Shown: positions 21,656-21,746 of the stretch, one piece after another
Layout of the letters: each line of letters opens with the position of its first letter
Numbering within the stretch: position 1 is the stretch's first letter
Assembly: GCA_963643175.1 (NCBI GenBank)
Contig: CAVIJF010000025.1
Location: 1 to 21,746, forward strand
Reading direction: 5' to 3'
Source of the DNA: CAMEON01 sp963643175
GTDB taxonomy: Bacteria > Bacillota > Clostridia > Oscillospirales > CAG-272
DNA length: 21,746 nt
Notes under the pieces: model-generated
What the model saw: the letters and a program-made list of their open reading frames with translations, nothing else
What the model was told of the DNA's origin: nothing
The model's database searches: none
Made by a program: the position numbers and the translations under genes

Positions 21656-21746
21656 GGGGTTCCGGCGATTTTCAGGGGGGGACTGCTCCCGCGTCGCCGG
21701 CGAGCCCTGCCTTTGCAGAATTTGTTTGCCCCCCATCCCCCCGACC

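Noticed and set aside
1..21746. CRISPR arrays, tRNA or rRNA genes, insertion sequences
   Set aside because: No regularly spaced repeats of 25-40 bases, no tRNA-like cloverleaf, no rRNA sequence and no transposase motifs or terminal repeats were seen on either strand.

Overview
The window is GC-rich (about 60% by eye), with GGAGG-type ribosome-binding sites, vegetative promoters (TATAAT with TTGACA or TTGCAT) and Clostridia-style gene content. An anaerobic gut Clostridium relative, perhaps Oscillospiraceae-like, is the best guess. That is inference from style and gene content, not from a marker gene.

Layout. Positions 2-1636 (+) hold the 3' part of a secreted-type SGNH/GDSL hydrolase with Cys-pair repeats, followed by a long hairpin. 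Positions 1733-4521 (+) hold a two-gene unit: a PflA-like radical SAM protein of unknown function and a DUF1680/GH127-type glycoside hydrolase. A bidirectional terminator at 4533-4570 separates this unit from a long operon on the minus strand. That operon runs from a promoter near 20243-20215 down to 4591 (about 15.7 kb, 18 genes) and is a complete glycyl-radical-enzyme bacterial microcompartment (BMC) locus. Upstream of it, and also on the minus strand, is a ROK-family sugar kinase with its own promoter (20600-21562).

Operon in transcription order: acetate/propionate kinase; class II (fuculose/rhamnulose phosphate type) aldolase; CoA-acylating aldehyde dehydrogenase (PduP-like); zinc alcohol dehydrogenase; four hexameric BMC shell proteins; PduL phosphotransacylase; EutN/CcmL pentamer; PduS-like flavo-Fe-S protein; PduT-like tandem shell protein; glycyl radical diol dehydratase; its radical SAM activase; EutS/PduU-like permuted shell protein; EutP/PduV-like P-loop protein; a ParA/MinD-type ATPase; and a basic, low-complexity 139-residue protein. 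This fits the fucose/rhamnose type of GRM locus (often called GRM5). The aldolase yields lactaldehyde and DHAP. Lactaldehyde is reduced to 1,2-propanediol, and the glycyl radical enzyme dehydrates this to propionaldehyde. The aldehyde is then disproportionated to propanol and propionyl-CoA, and PduL and the kinase convert propionyl-CoA to propionate and ATP.

The most interesting part is the tail of the operon (4591-6722). A ParA-type ATPase overlaps both a EutP-like gene and a small disordered basic protein, all transcribed after the shell and enzyme genes. This resembles the McdA/McdB systems that position carboxysomes, and I propose it positions this catabolic microcompartment. Other points of note: the aldolase has a Cys-rich linker and a C-terminal encapsulation-type helix; PduS and PduT are present with no B12 enzyme; the GRE activase lacks the usual auxiliary Fe-S domain; two shell genes are near-duplicates; and hairpins sit just after many stop codons. 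Sugar isomerase, sugar kinase, transporter and regulator genes for fucose or rhamnose are not in this window.
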